Source of the DNA: Mangrovibacter plantisponsor | Lineage (GTDB): Bacteria; Pseudomonadota; Gammaproteobacteria; Enterobacterales; Enterobacteriaceae | Direction of reading: 5' to 3' | Assembly (NCBI RefSeq): GCF_003182475.1 | Contig: NZ_QGTS01000011.1 | Location: 62,001 to 126,000, forward strand | Length of the DNA: 64,000 bases | Shown here: in pieces, positions 9,365 through 19,376 of the stretch | How the letters are laid out: each line of letters opens with the position of its first letter | Numbering within the stretch: position 1 is the first letter of the stretch | Program-made: the position numbers and the translations under genes | Notes under the pieces: generated by a model | The model's database searches: none | What the model saw: only the letters and a program-made list of their open reading frames with translations | What the model was told of the DNA's origin: nothing

Positions 9365-9425
9365 AACAGCTCGCATTGTTAACGCGCATCATCAATCTTT
9401 AATGCAGTATTAAAATTACATGAAC

Positions 9426-9466
9426 GGGCAGATGCTAAAGCCATCTGCCCGGCAGTAGTTATTTTT
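9426..9466 (+). terminator. Probable terminator after ubiUV
   Basis: A 9-bp perfect stem GGGCAGATG/CATCTGCCC with a short loop is followed by a loosely T-rich stretch (TAGTTATTTTT). The T-run starts several bases after the stem, so termination may be partial. Confidence 0.55.
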
Positions 9467-9494
9467 CTCAACGATGCGATAAAAGCGAGTGCTT

Positions 9495-10502
9495 ATGTCT
9501 GATTACGCCAGTGTACCGTTTTCTGTTCTTGACCTTGCCCCTGTACCGGAAGGTGCTGAAGCAGGCACAGCTTTCAGCCACTCTCTTGAGCTGGCAAAGC
9601 TTGCTGAGAAACTCGGCTACCACCGCTACTGGCTGGCAGAACACCACAATATGTCGGGTATAGCCAGCGCAGCAACCTCCGTGCTTATTGGCTACCTTGC
9701 GGCTAATACCACCACTCTTCATTTGGGGTCTGGTGGTATTATGCTGCCGAACCATTCTCCCCTGGTTATTGCGGAGCAATTTGGTACGCTGGAAACGCTC
9801 TTTCCGGGGCGTATAGACCTGGGGTTAGGCCGTGCTCCGGGGAGTGATCACCGTACAATGGCAGCATTACGTCGCCACATGAATAGCGAACTGGACAGCT
9901 TCCCGGAGGATGTCAGTGAACTGATCAACTGGTTCGATGCCAGTGAAAACGCTTCTGCCGTACACCCTGTACCGGGCTATGGGCTGCGCATCCCAGTATG
10001 GCTTTTAGGCTCCAGCCTGTATAGCGCTCAACTGGCGGCAAAGCTCGGGCTACCTTTTGCTTTTGCATCGCATTTTGCACCCGATATGCTGTTTCAGGCC
10101 CTGCAGCTTTACCGCAGCAACTTCGTGCCTTCTAAGCGCCTTGAAAAACCTTATGCTATGGTGTGCATTAATATTATTGCTGCTGACAGCAACCGTGATG
10201 CTGAGTTTTTGTTTACTTCAATGCAACAGGCATTTGTAAAGTTACGCCGCGGCGAAACAGGCAAATTACCCCAGCCAATCCAAAATATTGCTAATTTCTG
10301 GAGCCCGGCAGAGCAATATGGTGTTCAGCAGGCACTGAGTATGTCTCTGGTTGGCGATAAAGCTAAAGTGCGCCATGGCCTGTTAAGTTTGCTACGGGAA
10401 ACCCAGGCCGATGAAATTATGGTTAATGGGCAAATCTTTGATAACCAGGCCCGCCTGCACTCCTTCGAACTGGCAATGGAAGTCAAAGCGAGTCTGGAAT
10501 AA
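9495..10502 (+). CDS. yhbW: YhbW, luciferase-like (bacterial LLM family) flavin oxidoreductase
   Basis: The protein of 335 residues, the same length as in E. coli when started at ATG 9495 (a GTG two codons upstream is less likely), belongs to the luciferase-like monooxygenase family of FMNH2-dependent TIM-barrel enzymes. Conserved features include YWLAEHHNM and LHLGSGG in the N-terminal half and the glycine-rich [11 protein letters not shown] near residues 105-115. Its substrate is not known. It is downstream of ubiUV on the same strand but separated by a hairpin, and convergent with mtr. Confidence 0.92.
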   Translation: MSDYASVPFSVLDLAPVPEGAEAGTAFSHSLELAKLAEKLGYHRYWLAEHHNMSGIASAATSVLIGYLAANTTTLHLGSGGIMLPNHSPLVIAEQFGTLETLFPGRIDLGLGRAPGSDHRTMAALRRHMNSELDSFPEDVSELINWFDASENASAVHPVPGYGLRIPVWLLGSSLYSAQLAAKLGLPFAFASHFAPDMLFQALQLYRSNFVPSKRLEKPYAMVCINIIAADSNRDAEFLFTSMQQAFVKLRRGETGKLPQPIQNIANFWSPAEQYGVQQALSMSLVGDKAKVRHGLLSLLRETQADEIMVNGQIFDNQARLHSFELAMEVKASLE

Positions 10503-10510
10503 CGGGCTTA

Positions 10511-10540
10511 CGCAGGGGGCAGCCCTGCGTTTTGCGGTTT
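10511..10540 (+). terminator. Terminator after yhbW
   Basis: A stem CGCAGGG/CCCTGCG with a 5-base loop is followed by TTTTGCGGTTT. The T-run is on the plus strand, so it mainly serves yhbW; on the minus strand it would follow mtr without a T-run and overlap its last codon. Confidence 0.75.
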
Positions 10541-11786
10541 ACTGGTAAGCAGGCAACAAATTAAAACTGGAAAGAATGTGAACCACCGCGTTCACGATGC
10601 CAAAGCAAAGAACCAGTACAATGAGCGGTTTTCCTCCCCACACCCGAAACGGCGCATCCGGGAAACGCTTGCGTGATTTCCGTGCCAACAGAGCCGGAAC
10701 AACTGCTGCCCACACAGTTGCAGCCAGGCCGGCATAACCAATTGCATAGAGAAAACCATTTGGCCAGCACAAAGCCCCGGCAACCGGGGGCAGAAAAGTT
10801 AGCCCGGCTGTTTTCAGGCGGCCAGACGCCGTGTCATCAAAGCCGAACAGGTCAGCCAGATAATCGAACAACCCCAGAGTCACGCCCAGAAAAGAACTTG
10901 CCACAGCAAAATTAGAAAACGCCACCAACAGCAACCCCAGGCTTTTACTGTTCAGTACACTCCCCAAAGCCTGAACCAGCGCATCAATGTTGCCGCCTTT
11001 TGCAGCGATATCAATAAAGTCATGACGCGGGATATTCCCCATCGTTCCCAGTAACCACACAGTATACAGGCCAAGCGCGATAAGGGTGCCCCCCACCAGG
11101 CAACGCACGATAGCCGCCGGATTTTTCCCATAGTACTTCACAAGGCTCGGGACATTGCCGTGATAACCAAATGAAGCCAGGCAAAATGGCAGGGTCATCA
11201 ACAAATACGGCGCATAATGTGGGTTGCTGTCTGCGGTGTTAAGCAATATGGCTGGCTGGACATGCCCCAGCAGTGTGCCAAAAGTGAGAAAGAACGTAAT
11301 CACTTTTGCCCCCAGCACAATGGCAGTTACCCGGTTCACCGCTTTTGTGCTCAGCCAGACAATAAAGGCAATCAACAGTGCAAACCCTGTCCCGGCAAAA
11401 CGGGCTGAAATATTCAGGGAGAAAGAAGAAAAAGTATGCTGCAGAATAGAGCCACTTGCAGAAATATACGCATAGGTAAGGATATACAAGACAAATGCAA
11501 TGGACAGGCCATTGAGCAAATTCCACTTTTTGCCCAGTAAGTCCCGCGTCAGAGTATCAAAACTCGCTCCCGGGCGATAATTGAGGTTTGCCTCAAGGAT
11601 CATCAACCCGGAGTGCAGCATGCAAAACCAGGTAAAAGCCAGCCCTGCCAGAGACCAAAAAAACCAGGCACCAGACATCACAACGGGCAGAGAAAACATA
11701 CCGGCACCAATGATGGTACCTGCAATTAGCATCACGCCGCCCCAAACAGATACAGAGGCCGAAGATGATGTTGTGAGTGTTGCCAT
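10539..11786 (-). CDS. mtr: Mtr, high-affinity tryptophan:H+ symporter
   Basis: This 415-residue protein has eleven or so membrane segments and belongs to the aromatic amino-acid permease (ArAAP/HAAAP) family. It is far closer to E. coli Mtr (414 residues) than to TnaB or TyrP: it shares [20 protein letters not shown]-type N-terminal motif, NVPSL and the C-terminal [10 protein letters not shown]. It imports tryptophan across the inner membrane. Two operators lie upstream that match the known dual control of mtr, repression by TrpR and activation by TyrR. Confidence 0.95.
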   Translation of the reverse strand: MATLTTSSSASVSVWGGVMLIAGTIIGAGMFSLPVVMSGAWFFWSLAGLAFTWFCMLHSGLMILEANLNYRPGASFDTLTRDLLGKKWNLLNGLSIAFVLYILTYAYISASGSILQHTFSSFSLNISARFAGTGFALLIAFIVWLSTKAVNRVTAIVLGAKVITFFLTFGTLLGHVQPAILLNTADSNPHYAPYLLMTLPFCLASFGYHGNVPSLVKYYGKNPAAIVRCLVGGTLIALGLYTVWLLGTMGNIPRHDFIDIAAKGGNIDALVQALGSVLNSKSLGLLLVAFSNFAVASSFLGVTLGLFDYLADLFGFDDTASGRLKTAGLTFLPPVAGALCWPNGFLYAIGYAGLAATVWAAVVPALLARKSRKRFPDAPFRVWGGKPLIVLVLCFGIVNAVVHILSSFNLLPAYQ

Positions 11787-11833
11787 ACAAGCTCCATTTA
11801 ACCCATTTTTGGGTCAGTAATTATATGGAACAT

Positions 11834-11853
11834 TGTACCAGTACATGAGTACA
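11834..11853 (-). promoter_or_regulatory. TrpR operator of mtr
   Basis: Read on the minus strand the site is TGTACTCATGTACTGGTACA, which differs at only one position from the E. coli mtr operator as I remember it. It lies 48-67 bp upstream of the mtr start codon and overlaps the likely core promoter: candidate -10 hexamers are TACAAT (11832-11837) and TATAAT (11820-11825). TrpR with bound tryptophan should repress here. Confidence 0.85.
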
Positions 11854-11902
11854 CGCTGAAATAACGTTGCCTGAAATAGCAAAAGCGTAGTGAAGTGTAA
11901 AA

Positions 11903-11920
11903 TGTAAACATGAGTTTACA
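11903..11920 (-). promoter_or_regulatory. TyrR strong box upstream of mtr
   Basis: TGTAAA-N6-TTTACA is a perfect match to the palindromic TyrR consensus. It is about 50 bp upstream of the TrpR operator, the position expected for an activator site. A further TGTAAA half-site begins at 11896. In E. coli TyrR with phenylalanine or tyrosine activates mtr. Confidence 0.85.
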
Positions 11921-11966
11921 GCTAATTATTTCACTAAAGTGAGCATGTAATCAGGGGAAAAATAGC

Positions 11967-11992
11967 AAAAAAAAGCCCTGCTTACGCAGGGC
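11967..11992 (-). terminator. Rho-independent terminator after deaD
   Basis: On the minus strand GCCCTGC and GCAGGGC form a 7-bp stem with a 4-base loop followed by eight T residues, 25 bp after the deaD stop codon. Confidence 0.92.
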
Positions 11993-12016
11993 CTGAATAA
12001 CAGTAGTTATACTGAA

Positions 12017-13915
12017 TTATGCTTCGCTAAAGCGGCGGCGACCTGTTGAGTCGTCACGGCGCGGGGCACGGCTGTCGCGGTTATCACGGCGTTCACCATT
12101 AAACGGACGACCACCTTCGCGGCGCTCACCACCACCGAAGCGACGGCCTTCACCACGGCCACCTTCACGGCGTTCACCGCCAAAGTTACGGCCACGGTCA
12201 CCGCCACCACCACGGCGTTCGCCGCGCGGCTGTGCATCACCCAGTAACTGCATATTCATCGGTTTGTTGAGAATACGAGTGCGGGTGAAATGCTGTAACA
12301 CTTCGCCTGGCATGCCTTTTGGCAGTTCAATGGTGGAGTGTGAACCAAACAGTTTAATGTTACCGATGTAACGGCTGCTGATATCGCCTTCGTTTGCAAT
12401 TGCACCAACGATATGACGAACTTCAACGCCATCGTCACGGCCCACTTCGATACGGTAGAGTTCCATTTCACCAGCATCACGGCGTTCACGGCGAGGACGA
12501 TCACTACGCTCACCACGTTCACCGCGCTCGCCACGGCGATCACCACGATCGTCACGGTCACGGAATTCACGGCGCGGACGGCGCTCAATTACCGGATCCG
12601 GCGGCAGAATCAGCGGACGCTCACCCTGAGCCATTTTCAGCAATGCTGCGGCCAGCGTTTCCATATCAGCTTCTTCACCTGGCTGCAGTTTGCTTAACAG
12701 TGCACGGTACAGATCGAGATCGCTGCTTTCCAGTTGCTGCTGAACACTTGCAGAGAATTTAGCCAGGCGGCGCTCGCCCAGTAACTCAGCATTCGGCAAT
12801 TCCACTTCCGGAATGGTCAGCTTCATAGTGCGTTCAATGTTACGCAGCAGGCGACGTTCACGGTTATCAACGAACAGCAAAGCGCGGCCAGCACGACCAG
12901 CACGGCCAGTACGGCCAATACGGTGAACGTAAGACTCCGCATCCATCGGGATGTCGTAGTTCACAACCAGGCTGATACGCTCAACGTCCAGACCACGTGC
13001 GGCAACGTCTGTTGCAATCAGAATGTCCAGGCGGCCATCTTTCAGGCGCTCCAGCGTTTGTTCACGCAGAGCCTGGTTCATATCACCGTTCAGTGCAGCA
13101 CTGTTGTAACCATTACGTTCCAGAGCTTCGGCCACTTCAAGGGTCGCATTTTTGGTACGCACGAAAATAATCGCCGCATCAAAATCTTCAGCTTCAAGGA
13201 AACGAACCAGAGCTTCGTTTTTACGCATGCCATATACAGTCCAGTAGCTCTGGCTGATATCAGGGCGCGTATTAATGCTGGTCTGGATCCGCACTTCCTG
13301 CGGGTCTTGCATAAAGCGACGCGTAATGCGGCGAATCGCTTCTGGCATAGTTGCAGAAAACAGTGCGGTCTGATGACCTGCAGGAATTTCCGCCATGATA
13401 GTTTCAACGTCTTCGATGAAACCCATGCGCAGCATTTCATCTGCTTCATCCAGAACCAGACCTTTCAGTTGGGAAAGATCAAGGGTGCCACGTTTCAGGT
13501 GGTCCAGCAGACGGCCTGGTGTACCAACAACGATTTGCGGCCCCTGGCGCAAAGCGCGCAGTTGCACGTCATAACGCTGGCCGCCGTAAAGGGCCAGAAC
13601 GTTTACACCACGCATATGTTTAGAAAAGTCATTGCATGCCTCTGCAACCTGAACGGCCAACTCACGGGTTGGAGCCAGAACCAGGATTTGCGGTGCGCGC
13701 AACTCAGGATCAATATTGTTCAGTAACGGCAGCGAAAACGCTGCGGTTTTGCCACTCCCGGTTTGGGCCATCCCCAGAACATCACGCCCTTCCAGTAAGT
13801 GCGGGATGCATGCAGCCTGAATCGGAGAAGGTTTTTCGTAACCCAGGTCGTTCAGTGCTTCAAGGATTGGGGCTTTCAGGCCCAGTTCGGAAAAGGTGGT
13901 TTCAATATCAGCCAT
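12017..13915 (-). CDS. deaD: DeaD (CsdA), cold-shock DEAD-box RNA helicase
   Basis: The ATG at 13915 gives 632 residues (E. coli 629); an upstream in-frame start would add 22 unrelated residues. DeaD unwinds RNA in 50S ribosome assembly, helps the degradosome in the cold and aids translation of structured mRNAs. Visible motifs are the Q motif, AQTGSGKT (Walker A), DEAD, SAT, and HRIGRTGR, in the first 380 residues. A dimerisation region, the RNA-binding DbpA-like domain and an Arg-Gly-rich tail (many GERR and GGG units, residues 560-632) follow. Its start overlaps yrbN by 8 bp; nlpI is upstream on the same strand. Confidence 0.97.
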   Translation of the reverse strand: MADIETTFSELGLKAPILEALNDLGYEKPSPIQAACIPHLLEGRDVLGMAQTGSGKTAAFSLPLLNNIDPELRAPQILVLAPTRELAVQVAEACNDFSKHMRGVNVLALYGGQRYDVQLRALRQGPQIVVGTPGRLLDHLKRGTLDLSQLKGLVLDEADEMLRMGFIEDVETIMAEIPAGHQTALFSATMPEAIRRITRRFMQDPQEVRIQTSINTRPDISQSYWTVYGMRKNEALVRFLEAEDFDAAIIFVRTKNATLEVAEALERNGYNSAALNGDMNQALREQTLERLKDGRLDILIATDVAARGLDVERISLVVNYDIPMDAESYVHRIGRTGRAGRAGRALLFVDNRERRLLRNIERTMKLTIPEVELPNAELLGERRLAKFSASVQQQLESSDLDLYRALLSKLQPGEEADMETLAAALLKMAQGERPLILPPDPVIERRPRREFRDRDDRGDRRGERGERGERSDRPRRERRDAGEMELYRIEVGRDDGVEVRHIVGAIANEGDISSRYIGNIKLFGSHSTIELPKGMPGEVLQHFTRTRILNKPMNMQLLGDAQPRGERRGGGGDRGRNFGGERREGGRGEGRRFGGGERREGGRPFNGERRDNRDSRAPRRDDSTGRRRFSEA

Positions 13916-13988
13916 GTAGTACAAGTGCCTCAGTGTCAATGGCGGCCAGTCTACATAACTCATCGTGAAAACGATCTGCAATTTTCAT
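13908..13988 (-). CDS. yrbN: YrbN, 26-residue small protein overlapping the deaD start
   Basis: A 27-codon frame begins at the ATG at 13988 with [11 protein letters not shown] and ends in a TGA that lies inside the second and third codons of deaD (ATGGCTGA). It matches the small protein YrbN annotated between nlpI and deaD in E. coli, with the conserved CRLAAI segment and a nearly identical start. Its function is unknown; the overlap suggests translational coupling that helps set deaD translation. No strong Shine-Dalgarno is visible before the ATG. Confidence 0.82.
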   Translation of the reverse strand: MKIADRFHDELCRLAAIDTEALVLHG

Positions 13989-14089
13989 TGAAAAGTGTGA
14001 ACCGGCTCAAATTTGTTGAATTGACGAACAAAACAGCCCTCACCCCTGAAGGTGAAGACTCGATAAAAAGGGCTGAAAAAATTCGTCAG

Positions 14090-14983
14090 CTATTGCTGGT
14101 CCGATTCTGCCAGGTCATCTTGCTCCTGGCCCAAGAGCGATAATTCCAACAATGCATAGCGATGCTCGACAAAGTTATGAACGTTGTTAGCAAGCGCTAA
14201 TTTGAACAATGCCGCAGCACTGTCCTTATCCCCCAGACTTAGGTAATGCTTACCTAAATAGAAGTTGGTTTCACTGAGATGCTCAGCGAGCGAGGTGTTA
14301 TCCGTTGCATCTGCCTTGAGTCTTTCCATCAGTGTGCTTTCACTGATATCACCAAGGTAGAATTCGACAATATTCCATCCCCATTGCTCCCTGTCCGATT
14401 TATTGAAGCGTTGTCTTAACGCGTCTTTTGCCTGTTGTTCGTTTAACTTGCTTTCGTCAAGGTAAAGCCACAGGCTACGGAAAGGATCGTTAGGATCGTC
14501 ATGATCGTCATGATAAAACGCCAGCAGATCATCTTGCGCTAACCGGTACCTACCGCCGTAATACAGCGCGATACCACGGTTTAAATACGCATAGTTGTAA
14601 GTTGGATCAAGCTCAAGTACAGAATCAAACGCTTCATAAGCGGCATCAAAATTGCCCGCCTGCGTTAAGTAAATCCCGAGATAATTAAAAACCTCAGGCA
14701 TATCTGGTCGGATTGCCAGCGCTTGAGAAAAATCATTCCGCGCTAAAGCTCTCAGACCGAGACTATCATACAACACTCCGCGCTCATATAAAAGCTGTGC
14801 GCGTTCATCTTCGGTTAAAGCCCGACTGGCAAGAATTTGTTCCATCCGTGCCAGGATAACTTCCTGCTGTAGTGTTGGCTGTAAAGGAACAGCAAGCACT
14901 TCATCCTTACGCCAGGCAGAGTTGCTGCATCCCGCCAGCGTCAGGGCTGTCGCAACGAAACACCAGCGCAAAAAAGGCTTCAT
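14090..14983 (-). CDS. nlpI: NlpI, TPR outer-membrane lipoprotein
   Basis: This 297-residue lipoprotein has the lipobox LAGC with Cys19. Its TPR-type helices dimerise and it acts as adaptor for the protease Prc, directing degradation of the endopeptidase MepS, and scaffolds peptidoglycan hydrolase complexes. Residues 30-130 are almost identical to E. coli. The protein is three residues longer because of a 9-bp direct duplication at 14494-14511, giving a repeated His-Asp-Asp before PNDPF. pnp lies upstream on the same strand, and yrbN-deaD downstream. Confidence 0.96.
   Translation of the reverse strand: MKPFLRWCFVATALTLAGCSNSAWRKDEVLAVPLQPTLQQEVILARMEQILASRALTEDERAQLLYERGVLYDSLGLRALARNDFSQALAIRPDMPEVFNYLGIYLTQAGNFDAAYEAFDSVLELDPTYNYAYLNRGIALYYGGRYRLAQDDLLAFYHDDHDDPNDPFRSLWLYLDESKLNEQQAKDALRQRFNKSDREQWGWNIVEFYLGDISESTLMERLKADATDNTSLAEHLSETNFYLGKHYLSLGDKDSAAALFKLALANNVHNFVEHRYALLELSLLGQEQDDLAESDQQ
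14494..14511 (-). repeat. 9-bp tandem duplication in nlpI
   Basis: Two perfect adjacent copies of GATCGTCAT on the plus strand add one His-Asp-Asp unit to NlpI relative to the E. coli sequence. The frame is kept. Confidence 0.85.
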
Positions 14984-15068
14984 TTCCTACTCCCGAAGAC
15001 AACAAATGGATGAACGTCCTGTTACCCGGCTGTATAACATGGCTTCCTGCCCTGAATGAAACAGCTCT

Positions 15069-15090
15069 TCATGTCACCATGAAGAGCCAA
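15069..15090 (-). other. Hairpin in the pnp-nlpI intergenic region
   Basis: CTCTTCATG and CATGAAGAG pair perfectly around a 4-base loop; a second hairpin with the stem GCCAGTG/CACTGGC lies at 15122-15138. Neither is followed by a good T-run on the minus strand, so they look like mRNA stabilising or processing hairpins downstream of pnp more than like full terminators. Confidence 0.55.
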
Positions 15091-15189
15091 CTCCGCATTC
15101 CAGATACTGTTTTTATTACCCGCCAGTGCGGCACTGGCAGGCAACACATTTACAGACGGTATCGGGTATTAATATGCCATAGAGCGAGA

Positions 15190-17340
15190 TTACTCTGCCT
15201 GAGTATCAACCGCTGCATCCGGAGCTGATTTTTCTTCCTGCTCCTGTGCTTTTGGCTGCTCAACAGCTTCTTTCATGCTCAGACGTACACGGCCCTGGCG
15301 GTCAACTTCCAGTACTTTAACCGGAACTTCCTGGCCCATATGCAGGTAGTCTGTCACTTTTTCTACACGCTTGTCGGCAATCTGAGAAATATGCACCAGA
15401 CCTTCTTTACCGCCGCCAATCGCTACAAACGCACCGAAATCAACGATACGGGTAACTTTACCATTATAGATGCGACCAACTTCAATCTCAGCAGTAATTT
15501 CTTCGATGCGACGAATAGCATGTTTTGCTTTATCGCCATCAGTTGCTGCGATTTTCACAGTACCGTCATCTTCAATCTCAATGGTTGTACCGGTTTCTTC
15601 AGTCAGAGCGCGGATTACAGAACCACCTTTACCGATAACGTCTTTGATCTTATCAGGGTTGATCTTAATCGTATGGATACGCGGTGCAAATTCAGAAATG
15701 TCACCACGCGGTGCATTGATTGCTTGTTCCATCACACCCAGAATGTGCAGACGCGCACCTTTAGCCTGGTTCAAAGCAACCTGCATGATTTCGCGAGTGA
15801 TACCTTCGATTTTGATATCCATCTGCAAAGCAGTGATACCTTCACGAGAACCCGCTACTTTAAAGTCCATATCGCCAAGGTGATCTTCATCGCCCAGAAT
15901 ATCAGAAAGGACAACAAAGTTATCGCCTTCTTTAACCAGGCCCATTGCGATACCCGCAACAGCAGCTTTCACCGGTACACCCGCATCCATCAGTGCTAAA
16001 GACGCACCGCAGACAGAAGCCATGGAAGAAGAACCATTGGACTCAGTGATTTCAGAAACAACACGCACAGTGTACGGGAAACGATCTGCAGCCGGCATAA
16101 CAGCCGCCACACCACGTTTAGCCAGACGGCCATGACCAATTTCACGGCGTTTAGGCGAACCCACCATCCCGGTTTCACCCACAGAATATGGAGGGAAGTT
16201 ATAGTGGAACAGGAAACGATCAGTACGCTCGCCCATCAGTTCATCGATGTTTTGCGCGTCACGTTCAGTCCCTAAGGTTGCAGTAACCAGAGCCTGAGTT
16301 TCGCCACGGGTAAACAGTGCTGAACCGTGAGTACGCGGCAGAACGCCTGTGCGCACATCCAGGCCACGAATCATGTCTTTTTCACGGCCATCAATGCGCG
16401 GTTCCCCAGCCAGTACGCGGCTACGGACAATTGTTTTTTCCAGCGCATGCAGAATTTCACCCAGTTCGTTTTCGTCCAGGGCTTCATCTTCTGCCAACAG
16501 AGCAGCAATGACTTCAGATTTAATGACATCAACCTGAGCATAACGCTCTTGTTTGTCAGTAATGCGGTATGCATCGCTCAGACGCGCTTCAGCAAGAGCA
16601 GCAACACGCGCATTCAATGCTTCGTTAACTGCTTCTGGCTGCCAGTCCCAACGCGGTTTGCCCGCTTCAGCAACCAGCGCTTTGATATTTTCGATAACAA
16701 TCTGTTGCTGGTCGTGACCAAAGACCACAGCACCCAGCATCTGGTCTTCGCTCAGCAGTTCAGCTTCAGACTCAACCATCAGCACGGCGTTATCAGTACC
16801 TGCAACCACTAAATCCAGTTGGCTGTTTTTCAGTTCATCGGCAGTTGGGTTCAGAACATACTGGTCATTGATATAACCAACACGCGCAGCACCAATTGGG
16901 CCATTGAATGGAATACCAGACAGGGAAAGGGCAGCAGAAGCACCAATCATAGCAACGATATCAGGGTGAACCTGCGGGTTAACAGAAACAACCGTTGCAA
17001 TAACCTGAACTTCATTAACAAAACCTTCCGGGAACAGAGGGCGAACCGGGCGGTCAATCAGACGCGCAATCAGTGTTTCGCCTTCACTTGGACGGCCCTC
17101 ACGACGGAAAAAACCGCCCGGGATACGGCCAGCCGCGTAAGTACGTTCCTGGTAGTTTACTGTAAGAGGGAAGAAATCCTGGCCGGGTTTCGCTTTTTTA
17201 GCACCAACAACGGTAACGAAAACGGCGGTGTCATCCATGCTGACCATCACGGCTGCAGTTGCCTGACGAGCCATCATGCCAGTTTCGATGGTGACGGTAT
17301 GTTGACCATACTGGAATTGACGAATGATCGGATTAAGCAA
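15190..17340 (-). CDS. pnp: Polynucleotide phosphorylase
   Basis: This 716-residue enzyme (E. coli 711) degrades RNA 3' to 5' by phosphorolysis and is a degradosome subunit. It has two RNase PH domains (about 10-225 and 310-540) joined by a helical domain, a KH domain ([10 protein letters not shown] near 562) and an S1 domain (about 620-690), then a short charged tail. The start is TTG, preceded by AAAGGA, as in E. coli, where pnp also begins with UUG. It follows rpsO in the operon after a terminator and an RNase III-type hairpin, consistent with the known autoregulation at the leader. Confidence 0.97.
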   Translation of the reverse strand: MLNPIIRQFQYGQHTVTIETGMMARQATAAVMVSMDDTAVFVTVVGAKKAKPGQDFFPLTVNYQERTYAAGRIPGGFFRREGRPSEGETLIARLIDRPVRPLFPEGFVNEVQVIATVVSVNPQVHPDIVAMIGASAALSLSGIPFNGPIGAARVGYINDQYVLNPTADELKNSQLDLVVAGTDNAVLMVESEAELLSEDQMLGAVVFGHDQQQIVIENIKALVAEAGKPRWDWQPEAVNEALNARVAALAEARLSDAYRITDKQERYAQVDVIKSEVIAALLAEDEALDENELGEILHALEKTIVRSRVLAGEPRIDGREKDMIRGLDVRTGVLPRTHGSALFTRGETQALVTATLGTERDAQNIDELMGERTDRFLFHYNFPPYSVGETGMVGSPKRREIGHGRLAKRGVAAVMPAADRFPYTVRVVSEITESNGSSSMASVCGASLALMDAGVPVKAAVAGIAMGLVKEGDNFVVLSDILGDEDHLGDMDFKVAGSREGITALQMDIKIEGITREIMQVALNQAKGARLHILGVMEQAINAPRGDISEFAPRIHTIKINPDKIKDVIGKGGSVIRALTEETGTTIEIEDDGTVKIAATDGDKAKHAIRRIEEITAEIEVGRIYNGKVTRIVDFGAFVAIGGGKEGLVHISQIADKRVEKVTDYLHMGQEVPVKVLEVDRQGRVRLSMKEAVEQPKAQEQEEKSAPDAAVDTQAE

Positions 17341-17412
17341 AATAGTATCCTTTCTTTAGACGAGTGACAGCACAACAAAGTGCTGTTGTGATTACCAGCC
17401 TTTATGCTCCCT

Positions 17413-17460
17413 CGCGACTAATGGAAACACAGAAAAATTTATGTGCTTTCATTAGCCGCG
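17413..17460 (-). promoter_or_regulatory. Long hairpin in the pnp leader, probable RNase III site
   Basis: CTAATGGAAACACA pairs with TGTGCTTTCATTAG with one mismatch and is flanked by a further CGCG/CGCG pairing. In E. coli a long leader hairpin before pnp is cut by RNase III, after which PNPase represses its own mRNA. Position and shape fit this element. Confidence 0.75.
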
Positions 17461-17530
17461 CGAACCTCAGCAATAAAGACTATTAAAAGCAACAATACAT
17501 TACTTTCTGGTTAATTGCTGCTTTTGAGTT

Positions 17531-17561
17531 GAAAAAAGGGGCCTCTGGAGGCCCCTTTTTC
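17531..17561 (-). terminator. Terminator between rpsO and pnp
   Basis: An 8-bp GC-rich stem GGGGCCTC/GAGGCCCC with a 2-base loop is flanked by six A's on one side and five T's on the other, so it can act in both directions. On the minus strand it would partly end transcription after rpsO before pnp. Confidence 0.88.
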
Positions 17562-17576
17562 AGAAACTCGCAAATA

Positions 17577-17861
<285 letters not shown>

Positions 17862-17951
17862 TTAAATAAGAAAACAGGGCGCCAATCTCTAATTCAGCAG
17901 CCCCAGAGCCGCGCTATTCTACCTGCGCGGACAGGTTATCGCAAGGTAAGA

Positions 17952-18896
17952 CTATGCCGGATAATGCACAACCAAACGGCGAGGCGCAACACGGCCTTCG
18001 TCATCAATTTCACCCATACCGATAAACTCACCAGGCTCACCTTCTGTGACGCGAACCAAACCATCAGAAGGTACCCCAGTAACCCTGACCGGCTGCCCTT
18101 GTTTGAAATAAGCAGCGACAGCGGGCTGCAAATTCACTTGAGGGAAGTCAGCCGCCGGGCTATCCATTGGCATCAGCAGAGGGTCCAGTACTGTCTCAAT
18201 ACCCGTGCCCTCTTCCTGGGCCTTAGCAACCAGTGTATTCAGGTGCTCAAGGGTCACCATACGCTCGACCGGATATTTACTGACGGATAAACGCCGCAGA
18301 AAAGTTACGTGCGCACCACAACCCAGTTTTTCACCCAGATCATCAATGATAGTGCGAATATAAGTACCTTTGGAACAATGGATTTCCAGCTCAAGCTCAT
18401 TACCCTCGTGGCGAATAAACACCAACTCGTACACAGTAATGGCTCGCGCCTCGCGGGGAACTTCAATGCCCTGACGGGCGTATTCATATAAAGGCCGGCC
18501 CTGGTACTTAAGCGCAGAGAACATGGATGGCACTTGTTGCGTTTCACCACGGAAGGTTTCCAGCGCCTGCTGCAGTTCTGTTTCACTGAAGGTAACCGGG
18601 CGCTCCTGAACAACCATGCCATCTGCATCTGAGGTATCGGTGCGCTGCCCAAGCCGGGCAATAACACGGTATCGCTTGTCTGAATCCAACAAGTAACGGG
18701 AAAACTTGGTTGCTTCACCAAGGCAAACAGGCAGCATGCCGGTTGCCAGTGGGTCGAGCGCCCCTGTGTGACCAGCCCGGTTAGCATTAAAGAGACGTTT
18801 TACTTTTTGCAGCGCATCATTCGATGACAGGCCACGAGGTTTATCCAGCAATAAAACGCCATGGACATCGCGCCCACGCCGACGAGGACGACTCAT
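17952..18896 (-). CDS. truB: TruB, tRNA pseudouridine-55 synthase
   Basis: This 314-residue enzyme, the length of the E. coli protein, makes pseudouridine 55 in the T-loop of tRNAs and also acts as a tRNA chaperone. The catalytic Asp48 is in [15 protein letters not shown]-terminal PUA-like domain follows. The ATG shares one base with the rbfA stop codon (TGATG), suggesting coupled translation. Confidence 0.97.
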   Translation of the reverse strand: MSRPRRRGRDVHGVLLLDKPRGLSSNDALQKVKRLFNANRAGHTGALDPLATGMLPVCLGEATKFSRYLLDSDKRYRVIARLGQRTDTSDADGMVVQERPVTFSETELQQALETFRGETQQVPSMFSALKYQGRPLYEYARQGIEVPREARAITVYELVFIRHEGNELELEIHCSKGTYIRTIIDDLGEKLGCGAHVTFLRRLSVSKYPVERMVTLEHLNTLVAKAQEEGTGIETVLDPLLMPMDSPAADFPQVNLQPAVAAYFKQGQPVRVTGVPSDGLVRVTEGEPGEFIGMGEIDDEGRVAPRRLVVHYPA

Positions 18897-19306
18897 CAGT
18901 CCTCCCGGGTGCTGTCATCCGTTTCCGAATTGGAACGGCGCTCTTCATCCTGCTTAACCACACTGCTGACCAGGTTTGACATCCGCATCCCTTCAACCAG
19001 AGAGTTGTCGTAGATGAATGTCAGTTCTGGAACAATGCGCAAACGCATGGCTTTACCCAGCAACATACGAATATAACCAGATGCATCCTGTAGCGCTTTC
19101 ACGCCAGCTTTTACCGCGGCTTCATCCTGATCATTCAGAAAGGTGACATAAACTTTTGCGTAAGCTAAATCACGGGATACTTCAACACCTGAGACAGTTG
19201 TCATCAGACCTACGCGCGGATCTTTAATTTCACGCTGCAGAATGATTGCGATTTCTTTCTGCATTTCCTGAGATACGCGCTGCGGGCGACCAAACTCTTT
19301 CGCCAT
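18896..19306 (-). CDS. rbfA: RbfA, 30S ribosome-binding factor
   Basis: The start at 19306 ([15 protein letters not shown], preceded by GGAG) gives 136 residues; an upstream in-frame ATG would reach into infB and add 38 unrelated residues. RbfA has a KH-type fold and acts late in 30S maturation at helix 1 of 16S rRNA; it is needed for cold adaptation. It sits between infB and truB. Confidence 0.96.
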   Translation of the reverse strand: MAKEFGRPQRVSQEMQKEIAIILQREIKDPRVGLMTTVSGVEVSRDLAYAKVYVTFLNDQDEAAVKAGVKALQDASGYIRMLLGKAMRLRIVPELTFIYDNSLVEGMRMSNLVSSVVKQDEERRSNSETDDSTRED

Positions 19307-19376
19307 AATATTTTCTCCAGACAAATCAGGGGGGCACCAGGCCCCCCTTAATAATCCTACCGAGCCCCGAAAGGGA

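Larger units (their letters stand above)
17360..17561 (+). ncRNA. sraG: Possible SraG-like sRNA opposite the pnp leader
   Basis: In E. coli and Yersinia the sRNA SraG is encoded between rpsO and pnp on the strand opposite to both. Here the same gap ends, on the plus strand, with the stem GGGGCCTC/GAGGCCCC and five T residues (17538-17560), which could terminate such an RNA. I did not recognise the sequence itself and the 5' end is a guess, so the call rests on position and terminator only. Confidence 0.3.

Noticed and set aside
12923-13726. 267-codon open frame opposite deaD
   Set aside because: It is antisense to the strongly conserved helicase core and its composition mirrors deaD codons; no recognisable domain.
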